Shown piece after piece: positions 28,863 through 37,466 of a stretch of DNA of 64,000 nucleotides. Source of the stretch: Roseateles sp. (lineage in GTDB: Bacteria; Pseudomonadota; Gammaproteobacteria; Burkholderiales; Burkholderiaceae_C); assembly GCF_019237615.1 (NCBI RefSeq), contig NZ_JAFAGT010000033.1, forward strand, positions 1 to 64,000, in the 5' to 3' direction. The first letter of the stretch is position 1, and each line of letters opens with the position of its first letter. The notes under the pieces were generated by a model. The model did no database searches. It had not been told where the DNA came from and was given only the letters and a program-made list of their open reading frames with translations. A program made the position numbers and the translations under genes.

Positions 28863-30701
28863 ATGAGTCTTCTGCACCGTTTCGTCGTCTGCCTGCTGCT
28901 GGCCGGGCCGGGCCTCGCCAAGGCACAGCCACCCAAGCAGATGGAGAGGCTGGATCGCGGCGTCGTCGCGCTGGCCACGTCGTCGGGCGTCTTCGTCAGC
29001 TGGCGGCTGCTGGGCACGGAGCCGACCGGCGTGCGCTTCAACGTCTACCGTGACGGCCGGCGCATCACCCGCGAACCGCAGGCGCTGACCAACCTCGTCG
29101 ATGCGCAGGGGCGCAGCGACAGCCTCTACAGCGTGCGCGCCGTCGTCGGCGGCAAGGAGCTGGCCGCGTCCAGCGCCGCGGCGCCGTGGGGTCAGCCCTA
29201 TCTGCGCGTGCCGCTGCAGCGGCCCGAGGGCGGCGTGTCGCCCGACGGCGTGACCTACCGCTACGAGGTCAACGACGGTACCGCCGCCGACCTCGATGGC
29301 GACGGCCAGTACGAGCTGATCGTGAAATGGCAGCCCACCAATGCCCATGACAACGCGCACAAGGGCTACACGGGCCACACGCTGATCGACGCCTACAAGC
29401 TGGACGGCACGCGGCTGTGGCGCATCGACCTGGGGCCCAACATCCGTGCCGGCGCCCACTACACGAGCTTCCTCGCCTATGACTTCGACGGCGACGGCCG
29501 AGCCGAGCTCATGATGAAGACGGCCGACGGCACGGTGGACGGTACCGGCAAGGTCATCGGCGACGCCAGGGCCGACCACCGCAACCCTGCCGGCTATGTG
29601 CTCGCCGGCCCGGAGTTCCTGACCGTCTTCAACGGCCTGACCGGCACCGCGATGGCCACCGTGGACTACACGCCGCCGCGCGGCGACGTGGCGGCCTGGG
29701 GCGATGCCTACGGCAACCGCGTGGACCGTTTCCTGGCCGGCGTGGCCTATCTGGATGGCCAGCGGCCGAGCGCCGTGTTCTCGCGCGGCTACTACACCCG
29801 CGCCGTGCTGGCGGCCTGGGACTGGCGCGACGGCAAGCTCACGCAGCGCTGGGTGTTCGACAGCGACGCCGACGCCGCGAGCAAGCCCGCCGCGGGCCAG
29901 GGCGCGCACTGGTTCTCGGTGGCCGACGTGGACGGTGACGGCCGCGACGACATCATCTACGGCGCCGCCACCATCGCGAGCAACGGCAAGCTGCTCTACA
30001 GCACCGGCCTGTGCCACGGCGACGCGCTGCATGTCGGCGCCTTCGACCCGGCGCGCGAGGGCCAGCAGGTCTTCATGGTGCACGAGAGCCCGCGCTGCTA
30101 CGGTGAGCACGGCCTGGAGATGCACGATGCCGCCACGGGCAAGATCCTGTGGAGCATGTCCGGCAGGAACAGCGACGTGGGCCGCGGCGTCTGCTTCGAC
30201 ATCGACCCCGCCTGGCCCGGCGCCGAATGCTGGGGCTCCGTCGGCGGCCTGATGAGTGCGGGCGGCCAGCTCATCAGCGAGCAGCATCCCAACCGCTACA
30301 ACTTCGCCCTCTGGTGGGACGGCGACCTGCTGCGCGAGTCGCTCGACCATGTCTCCATCGACAAGTGGAACCCCGCCCGCTTCAGGTTCGAGAACCTGCT
30401 GAACGGCAAGACCTTCGGCGCCGCGTCCAACAACGGCACCAAGGGCAACCCGGTGCTGTCGGCCGACCTGTTCGGTGACTGGCGCGAGGAGGTCGTCTGG
30501 CGCAACGAGGACAGCACGGCGCTGCTGATCTTCTCGACGCCGCTGCCGACCGAGCACCGCCTCGTCACGCTGATGCACGACCCGCAGTACCGCGTGCAGG
30601 TCGCGAACCAGAACGCCGGCTACAACCAGCCGCCGCACACGAGCTTCCACCTCGGCCATGGCATGAAGCCGCCGCGCTACCTGCCGATCACGACGCCATG
30701 A
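28863..30701 (+). CDS. Rhamnogalacturonan lyase, PL11 family
   Basis: 612 residues with a signal peptide (ending GLAKAQ). Family features: an N-terminal fibronectin-like part (WRLLGTEPTGVRFNVYRDG), then an eight-bladed propeller rich in calcium loops (ADLDGDGQYELIVKW, AYDFDGDGRAELMMK, VADVDGDGRDDIIYG) and the late LFGDWREEVVWR. PL11 enzymes cut the rhamnose-galacturonate backbone by beta-elimination. Its start overlaps nothing upstream but sits against a terminator; its stop overlaps the next gene by ATGA. Confidence 0.93.
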   Translation: MSLLHRFVVCLLLAGPGLAKAQPPKQMERLDRGVVALATSSGVFVSWRLLGTEPTGVRFNVYRDGRRITREPQALTNLVDAQGRSDSLYSVRAVVGGKELAASSAAAPWGQPYLRVPLQRPEGGVSPDGVTYRYEVNDGTAADLDGDGQYELIVKWQPTNAHDNAHKGYTGHTLIDAYKLDGTRLWRIDLGPNIRAGAHYTSFLAYDFDGDGRAELMMKTADGTVDGTGKVIGDARADHRNPAGYVLAGPEFLTVFNGLTGTAMATVDYTPPRGDVAAWGDAYGNRVDRFLAGVAYLDGQRPSAVFSRGYYTRAVLAAWDWRDGKLTQRWVFDSDADAASKPAAGQGAHWFSVADVDGDGRDDIIYGAATIASNGKLLYSTGLCHGDALHVGAFDPAREGQQVFMVHESPRCYGEHGLEMHDAATGKILWSMSGRNSDVGRGVCFDIDPAWPGAECWGSVGGLMSAGGQLISEQHPNRYNFALWWDGDLLRESLDHVSIDKWNPARFRFENLLNGKTFGAASNNGTKGNPVLSADLFGDWREEVVWRNEDSTALLIFSTPLPTEHRLVTLMHDPQYRVQVANQNAGYNQPPHTSFHLGHGMKPPRYLPITTP

Positions 30702-31687
30702 AGATCGCTGCGCTGCTGCTGCTTGCGGCCCTGGCCGGCTGCGCCGGCGTGGAACCCGCGCCGCGGCCGCTGTACCGCGATCCGGTGCTGGACGGCGCGG
30801 CCGACGTGTCCCTGGTCTTCAACCGCGGCCTCAAGCGCTGGGAGATGTTCTACACGAACCGTCGCGCGACGCTGCGGCTCCCCGACCCCAAGGACGTGAG
30901 CTGGGTGCACGCCACGCCCATAGGCATCGCGACGACGGACGACGGCAACCACTGGCGAGCGGCGGGCGAGGCAACGTTCCCGGCGGAGTGCACCGGCGCC
31001 ACGCTGTGGGCGCCCGAGATCCAGGACTTCGACGGCGTCTACCACCTGTGGCTGACCATCGTGCCCGGCGTGCACAAGAGCTGGACCGGCGAGCGCCGCA
31101 TCGAGCACCTGACCAGCACCGACCTGCGCCACTGGACCTGTGCCGGCCGCGTGGACCTGGGCTCGCCCAAGGTCATCGACGCGGCCGTCATCCGCGCGCC
31201 GCAGGGCGGATGGCGCATGTGGTTCAAGGACGAGCAGGGGGGCAGCAGGCTCAAGGCGGCCGACAGCCCCGACCTGAAGACCTGGACCTTGCGCGGCCCG
31301 GTGAGCCCGCTGCCCGGCGAAGGCCCCACCGTCTTCCAGTTCGCCGGCAAGTGGTGGCTGGTGGCCGACCTGTGGAAGGGCTTGCTGGTGCTGCGCTCCG
31401 ACGACGCCCGGACCTGGGAGGAGCAACCCGCGCGTCTGCTGTCCGATATCGGCCAGCACCCCACCGACCGCGCCAAGGGCCAGCATCCCGGCGTGACCGT
31501 CGTCGACGGCCGGGCCTACCTCTTCTACTTCACGCATCAGGGCGGCGAGCCCGAGGCCAGGACGGACGATCGCTGGCACCAGCGCACCGTCATCCAGGTG
31601 GCGGAGATGACCCTGAAGGACGGCTGGCTGACCGTGGACCGCAACGCGCCGCCGCCGGATCTGCGGTCCGCGTTCGGGGCCCGCTGA
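30698..31687 (+). CDS. Five-bladed propeller glycosidase-like lipoprotein (GH43/GH32-like)
   Basis: 329 residues. The N-terminus has a lipobox (ALAGCAG, Cys near residue 15), so it is probably anchored to a membrane. The body carries repeated propeller strands (RWEMFYTNRR, WAPEIQDFDGVYHLWLT, DAAVIRAPQGGWRMWFKDE, GPTVFQFAGKWWLVADLW) typical of GH43/GH62/GH32-type folds. Asp in the EIQDFDG and VIDAAVI regions and Glu in PGEGPTV are plausible acids. Target linkage is unknown; side-chain arabinose or galactose is a guess from context. It is coupled to PL11. Confidence 0.7.
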   Translation: MKIAALLLLAALAGCAGVEPAPRPLYRDPVLDGAADVSLVFNRGLKRWEMFYTNRRATLRLPDPKDVSWVHATPIGIATTDDGNHWRAAGEATFPAECTGATLWAPEIQDFDGVYHLWLTIVPGVHKSWTGERRIEHLTSTDLRHWTCAGRVDLGSPKVIDAAVIRAPQGGWRMWFKDEQGGSRLKAADSPDLKTWTLRGPVSPLPGEGPTVFQFAGKWWLVADLWKGLLVLRSDDARTWEEQPARLLSDIGQHPTDRAKGQHPGVTVVDGRAYLFYFTHQGGEPEARTDDRWHQRTVIQVAEMTLKDGWLTVDRNAPPPDLRSAFGAR

Positions 31688-32177
31688 TGCACGCGCTGCT
31701 GCTGGCTTGGCTTTGCGCGCGTGCCAGCGCAGCGCACGCGGGCCTTCTCGTCGATACCAAGCCCACGCCGGGCGGCGTGCCGTTGGACGGCGCCGTCATC
31801 GTTGCTGCGGCCGAAGCCGATCCGCTTGAGGCCTTCGTCGCCCGGGACCTGGCCGATGACCTGAGGCGCTTCGGCCTGCGCGCCAGCGTCGGTGGCAAGG
31901 GTACCGTCCAGATCTGCGTTGGCACACCGGCCATCACCCCGCCATCGACGCCTCGGGTCTCGACCTGGGCAAGCTCAAGGGCTGCTGGGAATGCTTCGAG
32001 ATCGCACTGCTGCGCAACCCGGCGCCGGGCGTGAAGCAGGCCCTGGTCATCGTCGGCGCCGCCGGCCGCCGCATGACCTAAGGCGGCTACACGCTCAGCC
32101 AGGCGCTGGGCGTGTCACCCTGGCACTGGTGGTCCGACGTCGCGCCGCTCAGGCGTGACGGTCGACGACTCGCCTGA
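31687..32177 (+). pseudogene. Truncated GH115-like (alpha-glucuronidase) pseudogene
   Basis: The ATG at 31687 shares one base with the previous stop and opens a leader and a GH115 N-terminal domain (AEADPLEAFVARDLADDL, VQICVGTP). Near 31927-31930 a one-base loss shifts the frame. The continuing frame reads DLGKLKGCWECFEIALLRNP and PGVKQALVIVGAAGRRMT, then a TAA (32079-32081) where Tyr is expected, then GGYTLSQALGVSPWHWWSDV. This matches the GH115 pattern closely. The catalytic domain is absent, as family members are 800-1000 residues. It is therefore a decayed remnant at the end of the plus-strand unit. Confidence 0.8.
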
Positions 32178-32209
32178 GTCTGGCTTTGTTCAGCACGGCG
32201 AGAGGGTCG

Positions 32210-33010
32210 TCAAGGAAGCTGCCTGGCGCGTGTGTCGTCCAACTGGGTCGCCATCCAGCGCGCCGCGAGCGCCGGCCACTGGTCGTGCGTGCCCGCCAGG
32301 CCGCGCAGCGCGAAGCCGTGTTCCGCCTGCGCAAAGACATGCGCTTCGACGTCCAGCTGGCGCTGCTGTGCTGCCACGATGAGGTTGAGCGCATGCTGCA
32401 CCGGCACGACGGGGTCGTGCAGCGCGTAAGCCAGGAAGACCGGGCAGGGCGGCAGGCCGTGGGGCTGGCCCGCGATGCCTATGGGCCAGGCGTCGTAGAA
32501 GGCCTGCTTCTCGGGTGGCGGGAAGTCGGGCTTGCCGACGGGGACTTTGTGGTCGCGGTGGTTGGCGTTGAGGGGCGCGTAGCCGATGACGGCGCCCGCC
32601 ACATCCATGTCGGTGCGCTGGCAGGCCATCACGCCGGCCAGGTGGCCACCCGAGGACATGCCCACATGCAGCAGCGGCAGCGGCGGTAGCGTGGCCAGGT
32701 GAGCCAGCGCGAGCCGGCCGTCCTGCAGCGCGATGTCGAAGGGATGGTCGTCCTGGCCAGGCAGGCGGTGCACCAGCACGTAGGCGTCCAGCCCCAGCGT
32801 GTTCAGCCATTGCGCGACCTCGACGCCCTCCTTGTCGTGCATCAGCTGCAGGTAGCCGCCGCCCGCGTAGACGAGGGCGCGGCCGCGCGCGGCTGTGGGG
32901 GAGGGGTAGGCGTGCAGTTCGGCTCGCGTGGGACGGCGGCAGACGCGATCAGGCGCGTCGCCGTCGAAGAGGTTGGGCGCGCCCTCGGACAGCGGGATCA
33001 CGGGGTTCAT
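32210..33010 (-). CDS. Alpha/beta-hydrolase carbohydrate esterase-like protein
   Basis: 266 residues without a signal peptide, so cytoplasmic. The oxyanion region is VYAGGGYLQLM, the nucleophile elbow HVGMSSGGHLAG, then an Asp in LHDPVVP and a His in AEHGF. This is the acetyl-xylan/feruloyl esterase-like BD-FAE or axeA-type group. It could deacetylate imported oligosaccharides. Last gene of the rha unit, coupled to the GH2 gene by ATGA. Confidence 0.75.
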   Translation of the reverse strand: MNPVIPLSEGAPNLFDGDAPDRVCRRPTRAELHAYPSPTAARGRALVYAGGGYLQLMHDKEGVEVAQWLNTLGLDAYVLVHRLPGQDDHPFDIALQDGRLALAHLATLPPLPLLHVGMSSGGHLAGVMACQRTDMDVAGAVIGYAPLNANHRDHKVPVGKPDFPPPEKQAFYDAWPIGIAGQPHGLPPCPVFLAYALHDPVVPVQHALNLIVAAQQRQLDVEAHVFAQAEHGFALRGLAGTHDQWPALAARWMATQLDDTRARQLP

Positions 33011-34851
33011 GGCTTGGCGGCTTGTGCTCGGTAATGCCGGGCCAGCACGTCGAAGGCCTGCTTGCGCTGGCCGGTCTCGGACAGCAGGCCCTTGCGGTTC
33101 CAGCCGTTCTGGAAGACAGGGTGCTCGCGGCGCGGCGAGCGGAAGTCCTTCAGCACCCAGGGCGAGAGGCCGCGCAGGTTGGGGATGCGGGCCAGCATGC
33201 CCAGCGTGGCGCGGTAGTAGGCGGCTTGGAACTCCTCGCTCCATTTCTTGGGTTGGTCGCCCAGGTCGTGGTGGTCAGCCAGCGCGTCGGCGCCGAATTC
33301 CGACACCAGCAGCGGCTTGTCGGTGGGCAGCGCCCACTGGAGCCGGTCGAGGTCTTCCAGCATGTCATCGCCGTACCAGCCCGCGTAGGTGTTGACGGCC
33401 ATCACGTCCAAGTGCGGCAGCAGCGGGTCGGCGATCCTGACCGTGTCGCCCCGGCGCTCCACCAGCAGTGCGGCGCTGATGAGGCGGCTGGAGTCCAGCG
33501 CGCGCACGGTGGCGGCCAGCGCGGCGTGGAAGCGGGTGCGGTTCTCGGCCACTGGCGTCTCGTTGCCCACGCTCCACAGCGCCAGCGCCGCGCGGTTGCG
33601 GTCGCGGTAAATGGTCTCGGCCTGCTGGCGCCGGGCCTTCAACAGTACGGCGGGATGGTCCCAGTCCACTGTCCAGTAGACGGGGATCTCGCTCCACACC
33701 AGCAGTCCCAGCTCGTCGGCTGCGCGCAGCATGGCCTCAGCATGCGGGTAGTGCGACAGACGCACATAGTTGCCATTGAGGCCTGCCTTGACCTCGCCCA
33801 GCAGCGCGCGGGCCGCCGAGTCGCTGAGACGGCGGGCCGGGTTGGCGCCCAGTTCTTCCTCGTGCAGCGACACGCCGCGCAGCGTGATGGGCTTGCCGTT
33901 CAGCAGGATCTCGCTGCCTCTCACGGCAAGCGTGCGGAAGCCCATGCGATCGGTCACGGCGTCGTCGTCGCTGGCGAAGCGCACCGCGTAGAGCTGGGGT
34001 GACTCGGGCGACCAACGCTTCAGCGCGCCGGGTGCGGCGACGTCGAAGCGGGCCTCGCCATGGGCGTCGGTCGTCGCCTGCGTCTTCAGCCCCAGGGCCT
34101 CGATCTGCACGCTGACGGGCTGGTGGGCGGCCTGCGCGCCGTTGAGCTGCAGGCTGCCCACCAGGCGGCCGGCGTCGGTCAGGCGCAGCGTGGCGTCGTC
34201 GATGAATGTGGCGGGCGTCTGGATGAGCTTCACGGGCCGCGTGATGCCGCCGTACAGGTCCCAGTCGGTGATCTCGGCAGGGATGCTCTGCGCGTCGTGG
34301 CGTGAGTCCACGCCCACGACGAGTCGGTTGCCGCTGGCGCGCAGTACATCGCCCACCTCCAGCACGAAGGGCGTGAAGCCGCCTTCGTGTCGGCCGACCT
34401 CCTTGCCGTTCAGGTAGACATGGGCGCGGTAGTTGACGGCCTCGAAGCGCAGGAAGCTGCGCTGGCCTGGCTTGGGCGGCGCAGCATCGAAGCGGCGCTG
34501 GAACCAGACCAAGCCGTCGTACCAGCGCAGCTCGGGTGTGGCGGCGTTCCAGGCGCCGGGGATCTCCATGGCCGGGCCACGGTCGAGGTCGAACTCGAAG
34601 AAGCCCGTGCCGGGCTTGGCCTCCTCGGCGGCGACGTCCACGTCGCGGTGGCGCTGCATGCGTGACTTGGCGACCCAGCCGTTGATGTCGCTCAGGCCGG
34701 TGCGGTAGTAGTCCTTGGAATAGGTCCAGCGGCCTGAGAGGTCCTGCACCTCGGCGCGCTGGCCAGTCAGCAGCAGGGGCGGGCGCAGCGCGTCAGCGGC
34801 GAAGGCGGGCGCGGCAATGAGCGCCAGCAGGGCAAGCGCGCGACGGATCAC
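33007..34851 (-). CDS. Secreted GH2 glycosidase (beta-glucuronidase/beta-galactosidase type)
   Basis: 614 residues from GTG 34851 (GTGA overlap with the GH51 stop). Signal peptide 1-19. Sugar-binding jelly roll (about 90-210), Ig-like domain, TIM barrel from about 310. Acid/base Glu431 (SVGNETP) and nucleophile Glu518 (LLVSEFGAD). The compact three-domain size and RGVSLHEEELGAN resemble beta-glucuronidases more than large LacZ enzymes. It would trim side chains in the periplasm. Exact specificity is open. Confidence 0.85.
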   Translation of the reverse strand: MIRRALALLALIAAPAFAADALRPPLLLTGQRAEVQDLSGRWTYSKDYYRTGLSDINGWVAKSRMQRHRDVDVAAEEAKPGTGFFEFDLDRGPAMEIPGAWNAATPELRWYDGLVWFQRRFDAAPPKPGQRSFLRFEAVNYRAHVYLNGKEVGRHEGGFTPFVLEVGDVLRASGNRLVVGVDSRHDAQSIPAEITDWDLYGGITRPVKLIQTPATFIDDATLRLTDAGRLVGSLQLNGAQAAHQPVSVQIEALGLKTQATTDAHGEARFDVAAPGALKRWSPESPQLYAVRFASDDDAVTDRMGFRTLAVRGSEILLNGKPITLRGVSLHEEELGANPARRLSDSAARALLGEVKAGLNGNYVRLSHYPHAEAMLRAADELGLLVWSEIPVYWTVDWDHPAVLLKARRQQAETIYRDRNRAALALWSVGNETPVAENRTRFHAALAATVRALDSSRLISAALLVERRGDTVRIADPLLPHLDVMAVNTYAGWYGDDMLEDLDRLQWALPTDKPLLVSEFGADALADHHDLGDQPKKWSEEFQAAYYRATLGMLARIPNLRGLSPWVLKDFRSPRREHPVFQNGWNRKGLLSETGQRKQAFDVLARHYRAQAAKP

Positions 34852-36389
34852 GGCTGCACTTCCAGCACGAGCACCGACTTGGCCGGCAGGGTCACGGCCA
34901 GCTGGCCGCCCGTGGCCTGCGCCTTGAACGACTGCGGCCTGACACGGTCTGGCGCCTCGAAGCGGTTCTCGGCGTCCATGGTGGCGGCCGTCAGCAGTTG
35001 GCCGGTCACGGCGCGCACGCTCTTGCCGCCCACGGCGATCTGCAGCGGCAGTGGGTTGCCGGGATGGGTGTTGGCAAGGCTGAGCAGCAGCCGGCCGTCG
35101 GCGCCCTTGGCGGCGCTGGCGGACAAGGCCGGGATGCTGTGCTGGCCCAGCGTGTAGGCCGGCACGCCGGCCAGCTTCACCGGCAGCGAAGTCGCGTCCT
35201 GGAAGGGCAGGTGCATCGCGAACGCGTGGTAGCTGGGCGTCAGCACCATGCGCTCCTGGTCTGTGACGACCATGGCCTGCAGCACGTTGACCATCTGCGC
35301 GATGTTGGCCATCTTCACGCGCTCGGCATGGCGGTGGAAGACGTGGAAGTGCAGCGCGGCCAGCACCGCATCGCGCAGCGTATTGCGCTGGACGAGGAAG
35401 CCGGCGTCGGTGCCGGGCTCGGGGTCGTACCAGCTGCCCCATTCGTCGAAGTAGATGGCGAGCTTCCTCGCGGGATCGTTGCGGTCCAGGATTTCGCGGT
35501 GCTTGGCGAGGTAGCCGTCAATGGTCTGCGGCACGGCCAGCGTAGAGATCCACTCGGCCTCGGGGAAGGCGATGGCCGAGCCCTTCTTCTCCCAGTCTCG
35601 CGTGGGCAGCGAGTACTGGTGGTGGGTGACGGCATCCATGCGCTGCTTGATCTCGGCGCTCAGCGTCTCGACCCAGTTCAGCTCCAAGCCCTGGCCGCCA
35701 CTGGCGACCAGCTTGGGCCGGTTGCCTCGCGGCGCCTTGGCGAAGGTGGACCAGTGCCTGTAGAGGTCGGCGTAGTAGCCGGGCTTCATGTGGCCGCCGC
35801 AGCCCCAGCTTTCGTTGCCTATTCCCCAGTGCTGGATCTTCCAGGGCTTGTCGCGGCCGTTGGCGCGGCGCTCTCTGGCCAGCGCCGTGTCGCCTTCGGC
35901 CGTCAGGTATTCCAGCCATTCGGCCATCTCCTGCACGGTGCCGGAGCCGAGGTTGGCGTTGATGTACACCTCGCTGCCGAGCTGCTCGGCGAGGTCCATG
36001 AACTCATGCGTGCCCACCGCGTTGGGCTCGATGACGCCTCCCCAGCTGGTGTTGACGCGTGGCGGACGCCGGGCCTGCGGGCCGATGCCGTCCCGCCAGT
36101 GGTATTCGTCGGCGAAGCAGCCGCCGGGCCAGCGCAGCACGGGCACCTTGATGGCCTTGAGCGCGTTGACGACGTCGCTGCGCCAGCCGCGCACATTGGG
36201 GATCCTGGAGTCCGCCCCCACCCAGAGGCCGCCGTAGATGCCGGCGCCCAGGTGCTCGGCGAACTGGCCGTAGATCTGGCGCGCGATGACGGGGCCGGGC
36301 TGGTCGGCTTGGATGTCGATGCGGACCGGCTCGGCCGCGCGGGCGGCAAGGGACGCGGCGAGGCAGATGGAGAGCAGCAGCTGTTTCAT
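34848..36389 (-). CDS. GH51 alpha-L-arabinofuranosidase, secreted
   Basis: 513 residues starting MKQLLLSICLAASLAARAAE, a signal peptide. The TIM barrel has acid/base Glu in HWGIGNESWGCGG and nucleophile Glu in IYFDEWGSWYD; IYGQFAEHLGAGIYGGLW and VPVLRWPGGCFADEYHW are typical. It releases arabinose from rhamnogalacturonan-I arabinans or arabinogalactan. The start at 36389 is chosen for its ATGA overlap with the upstream gene; an in-frame ATG at 36395 is also possible. Most GH51 enzymes are cytoplasmic, so the leader is noteworthy. Confidence 0.9.
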   Translation of the reverse strand: MKQLLLSICLAASLAARAAEPVRIDIQADQPGPVIARQIYGQFAEHLGAGIYGGLWVGADSRIPNVRGWRSDVVNALKAIKVPVLRWPGGCFADEYHWRDGIGPQARRPPRVNTSWGGVIEPNAVGTHEFMDLAEQLGSEVYINANLGSGTVQEMAEWLEYLTAEGDTALARERRANGRDKPWKIQHWGIGNESWGCGGHMKPGYYADLYRHWSTFAKAPRGNRPKLVASGGQGLELNWVETLSAEIKQRMDAVTHHQYSLPTRDWEKKGSAIAFPEAEWISTLAVPQTIDGYLAKHREILDRNDPARKLAIYFDEWGSWYDPEPGTDAGFLVQRNTLRDAVLAALHFHVFHRHAERVKMANIAQMVNVLQAMVVTDQERMVLTPSYHAFAMHLPFQDATSLPVKLAGVPAYTLGQHSIPALSASAAKGADGRLLLSLANTHPGNPLPLQIAVGGKSVRAVTGQLLTAATMDAENRFEAPDRVRPQSFKAQATGGQLAVTLPAKSVLVLEVQP

Positions 36390-37156
36390 CGGCATTGGAG
36401 GATCTGGAAGTCGCGGATCTGCAGGCGGCTGGCCGTGGTGCGCAGCGCGAAATAGCCTTGCAGGCGAGGTTGGGGATCGGTGCGGGTGAAGACAGCCCGG
36501 CCGTCGGCCGACCAGAGCAGGTGGACGGGGTCGGTGGCCGTGGGCCGGCGCGAGACGATCTCGATGGCCAGCGGCTTGGCCAGGTGCAGCCGGGTCTGAG
36601 GCGTCATGGGCTGCTCGCCGGGCTCGGCGATTGACGCGTCGGCGAAGCCGGCCAGCAGGCGGCGCCGGCTGCCGTCGTACAGGCGCAGCCGCGTCGTCGT
36701 GTTGGCATTGGCGCCGAAGCCGGCGTAGTAGGTGGGCAGATCGTCGTAGCCGGCGAACCTGCCGCTGCGTGGATGGGGCTCGGCGCCATCCGCTTCGAGC
36801 GCATTCCAGAACATGTTCAGGTCCGAGATGCGGCCGGCATGCGGCCCGGCGCTGACCGGGGCCGGCAGGGCCGTGGCGCTGAAGCGGATGGCGTAGTCGC
36901 CCGACAGCGGCTCGCGCCACCACAGGCTCAGGCCGGCGGGCGTGGCAATGTCCAGCGTGCCCCTGTCGGCGGTGACGACGGCGCGCGCGTCCTCGGCTTC
37001 CAGCCGCCAGCGCGTCAGGCCGGCGCGGAAGTCGTCAGCGGCGACTTGCTCCAGCCGGCGCGGCGCTTCGCACCATTCGGCAGCGGATGTCGTCAGCGGC
37101 AACGCGAGCGTCAGCCCGACTAGCCCGCAAAGTGGAAGACGGAAGGCAGAGACCAT
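36386..37156 (-). CDS. DUF6250-like secreted protein
   Basis: 256 residues with a signal peptide (ending TTSAAE). The body is a laminin-G/concanavalin-like beta sandwich: LDIATPAGLSLWWREPLSGDYAI in pieces, ISDLNMFWNALEAD, RSGRFAGYDDLPTYYAGFGA, NTTTRLRLYDG and LQIRDFQILQC. This pattern is that of DUF6250 proteins found in polysaccharide loci, some annotated as lyase-like. The start overlaps the rhaM 3' end by 37 bases. Function is unproven; possibly a binding module or an uncharacterised lyase for rhamnogalacturonan. Confidence 0.7.
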   Translation of the reverse strand: MVSAFRLPLCGLVGLTLALPLTTSAAEWCEAPRRLEQVAADDFRAGLTRWRLEAEDARAVVTADRGTLDIATPAGLSLWWREPLSGDYAIRFSATALPAPVSAGPHAGRISDLNMFWNALEADGAEPHPRSGRFAGYDDLPTYYAGFGANANTTTRLRLYDGSRRRLLAGFADASIAEPGEQPMTPQTRLHLAKPLAIEIVSRRPTATDPVHLLWSADGRAVFTRTDPQPRLQGYFALRTTASRLQIRDFQILQCR

Positions 37157-37443
37157 TGACGTGGCTTGTTGTCTGCTTCGACTTCCATCAGCGGGGCCAT
37201 GTAGTCCCACCAGCGGCGCATGACGGGCTGCAGCGGTAGCTCGTCGAAGGCCTTGCCCGGCTTGCGCTTGAGCACGGCGAACAAGCTCAGCGTGCCCTCG
37301 TCCAGGAAGATGGAGTAGTCGTGGATGCCGGCGGCGCGCAGCGCCTGGGCCAGCTCTGGCCACAGCTCGTCGTGGCGCTTCTTGTACTCCGGCACCACGC
37401 CGGGCTTGAGCTGCATCCTGAAGGCGAGGATCTCGTCGCTCAT
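37120..37443 (-). CDS. rhaM: L-rhamnose mutarotase
   Basis: 107 residues of the ferredoxin-like RhaM/YiiL family: FRMQLKPGVVPEYKKRHDELWPEL (shown here only as the family start), IHDYSIFLDEGTLSLFAVL and WWDYMAPLME. The catalytic His (KRHDELW) and paired Trp (RRWWDYM) are present. It interconverts alpha and beta anomers so RhaI gets its substrate. It lies between GH28 and the DUF6250 gene in the rha unit. Confidence 0.95.
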   Translation of the reverse strand: MSDEILAFRMQLKPGVVPEYKKRHDELWPELAQALRAAGIHDYSIFLDEGTLSLFAVLKRKPGKAFDELPLQPVMRRWWDYMAPLMEVEADNKPRQWSLPSVFHFAG

Positions 37444-37466
37444 CGTCTTGTCTCCTTGTGGGTTCT

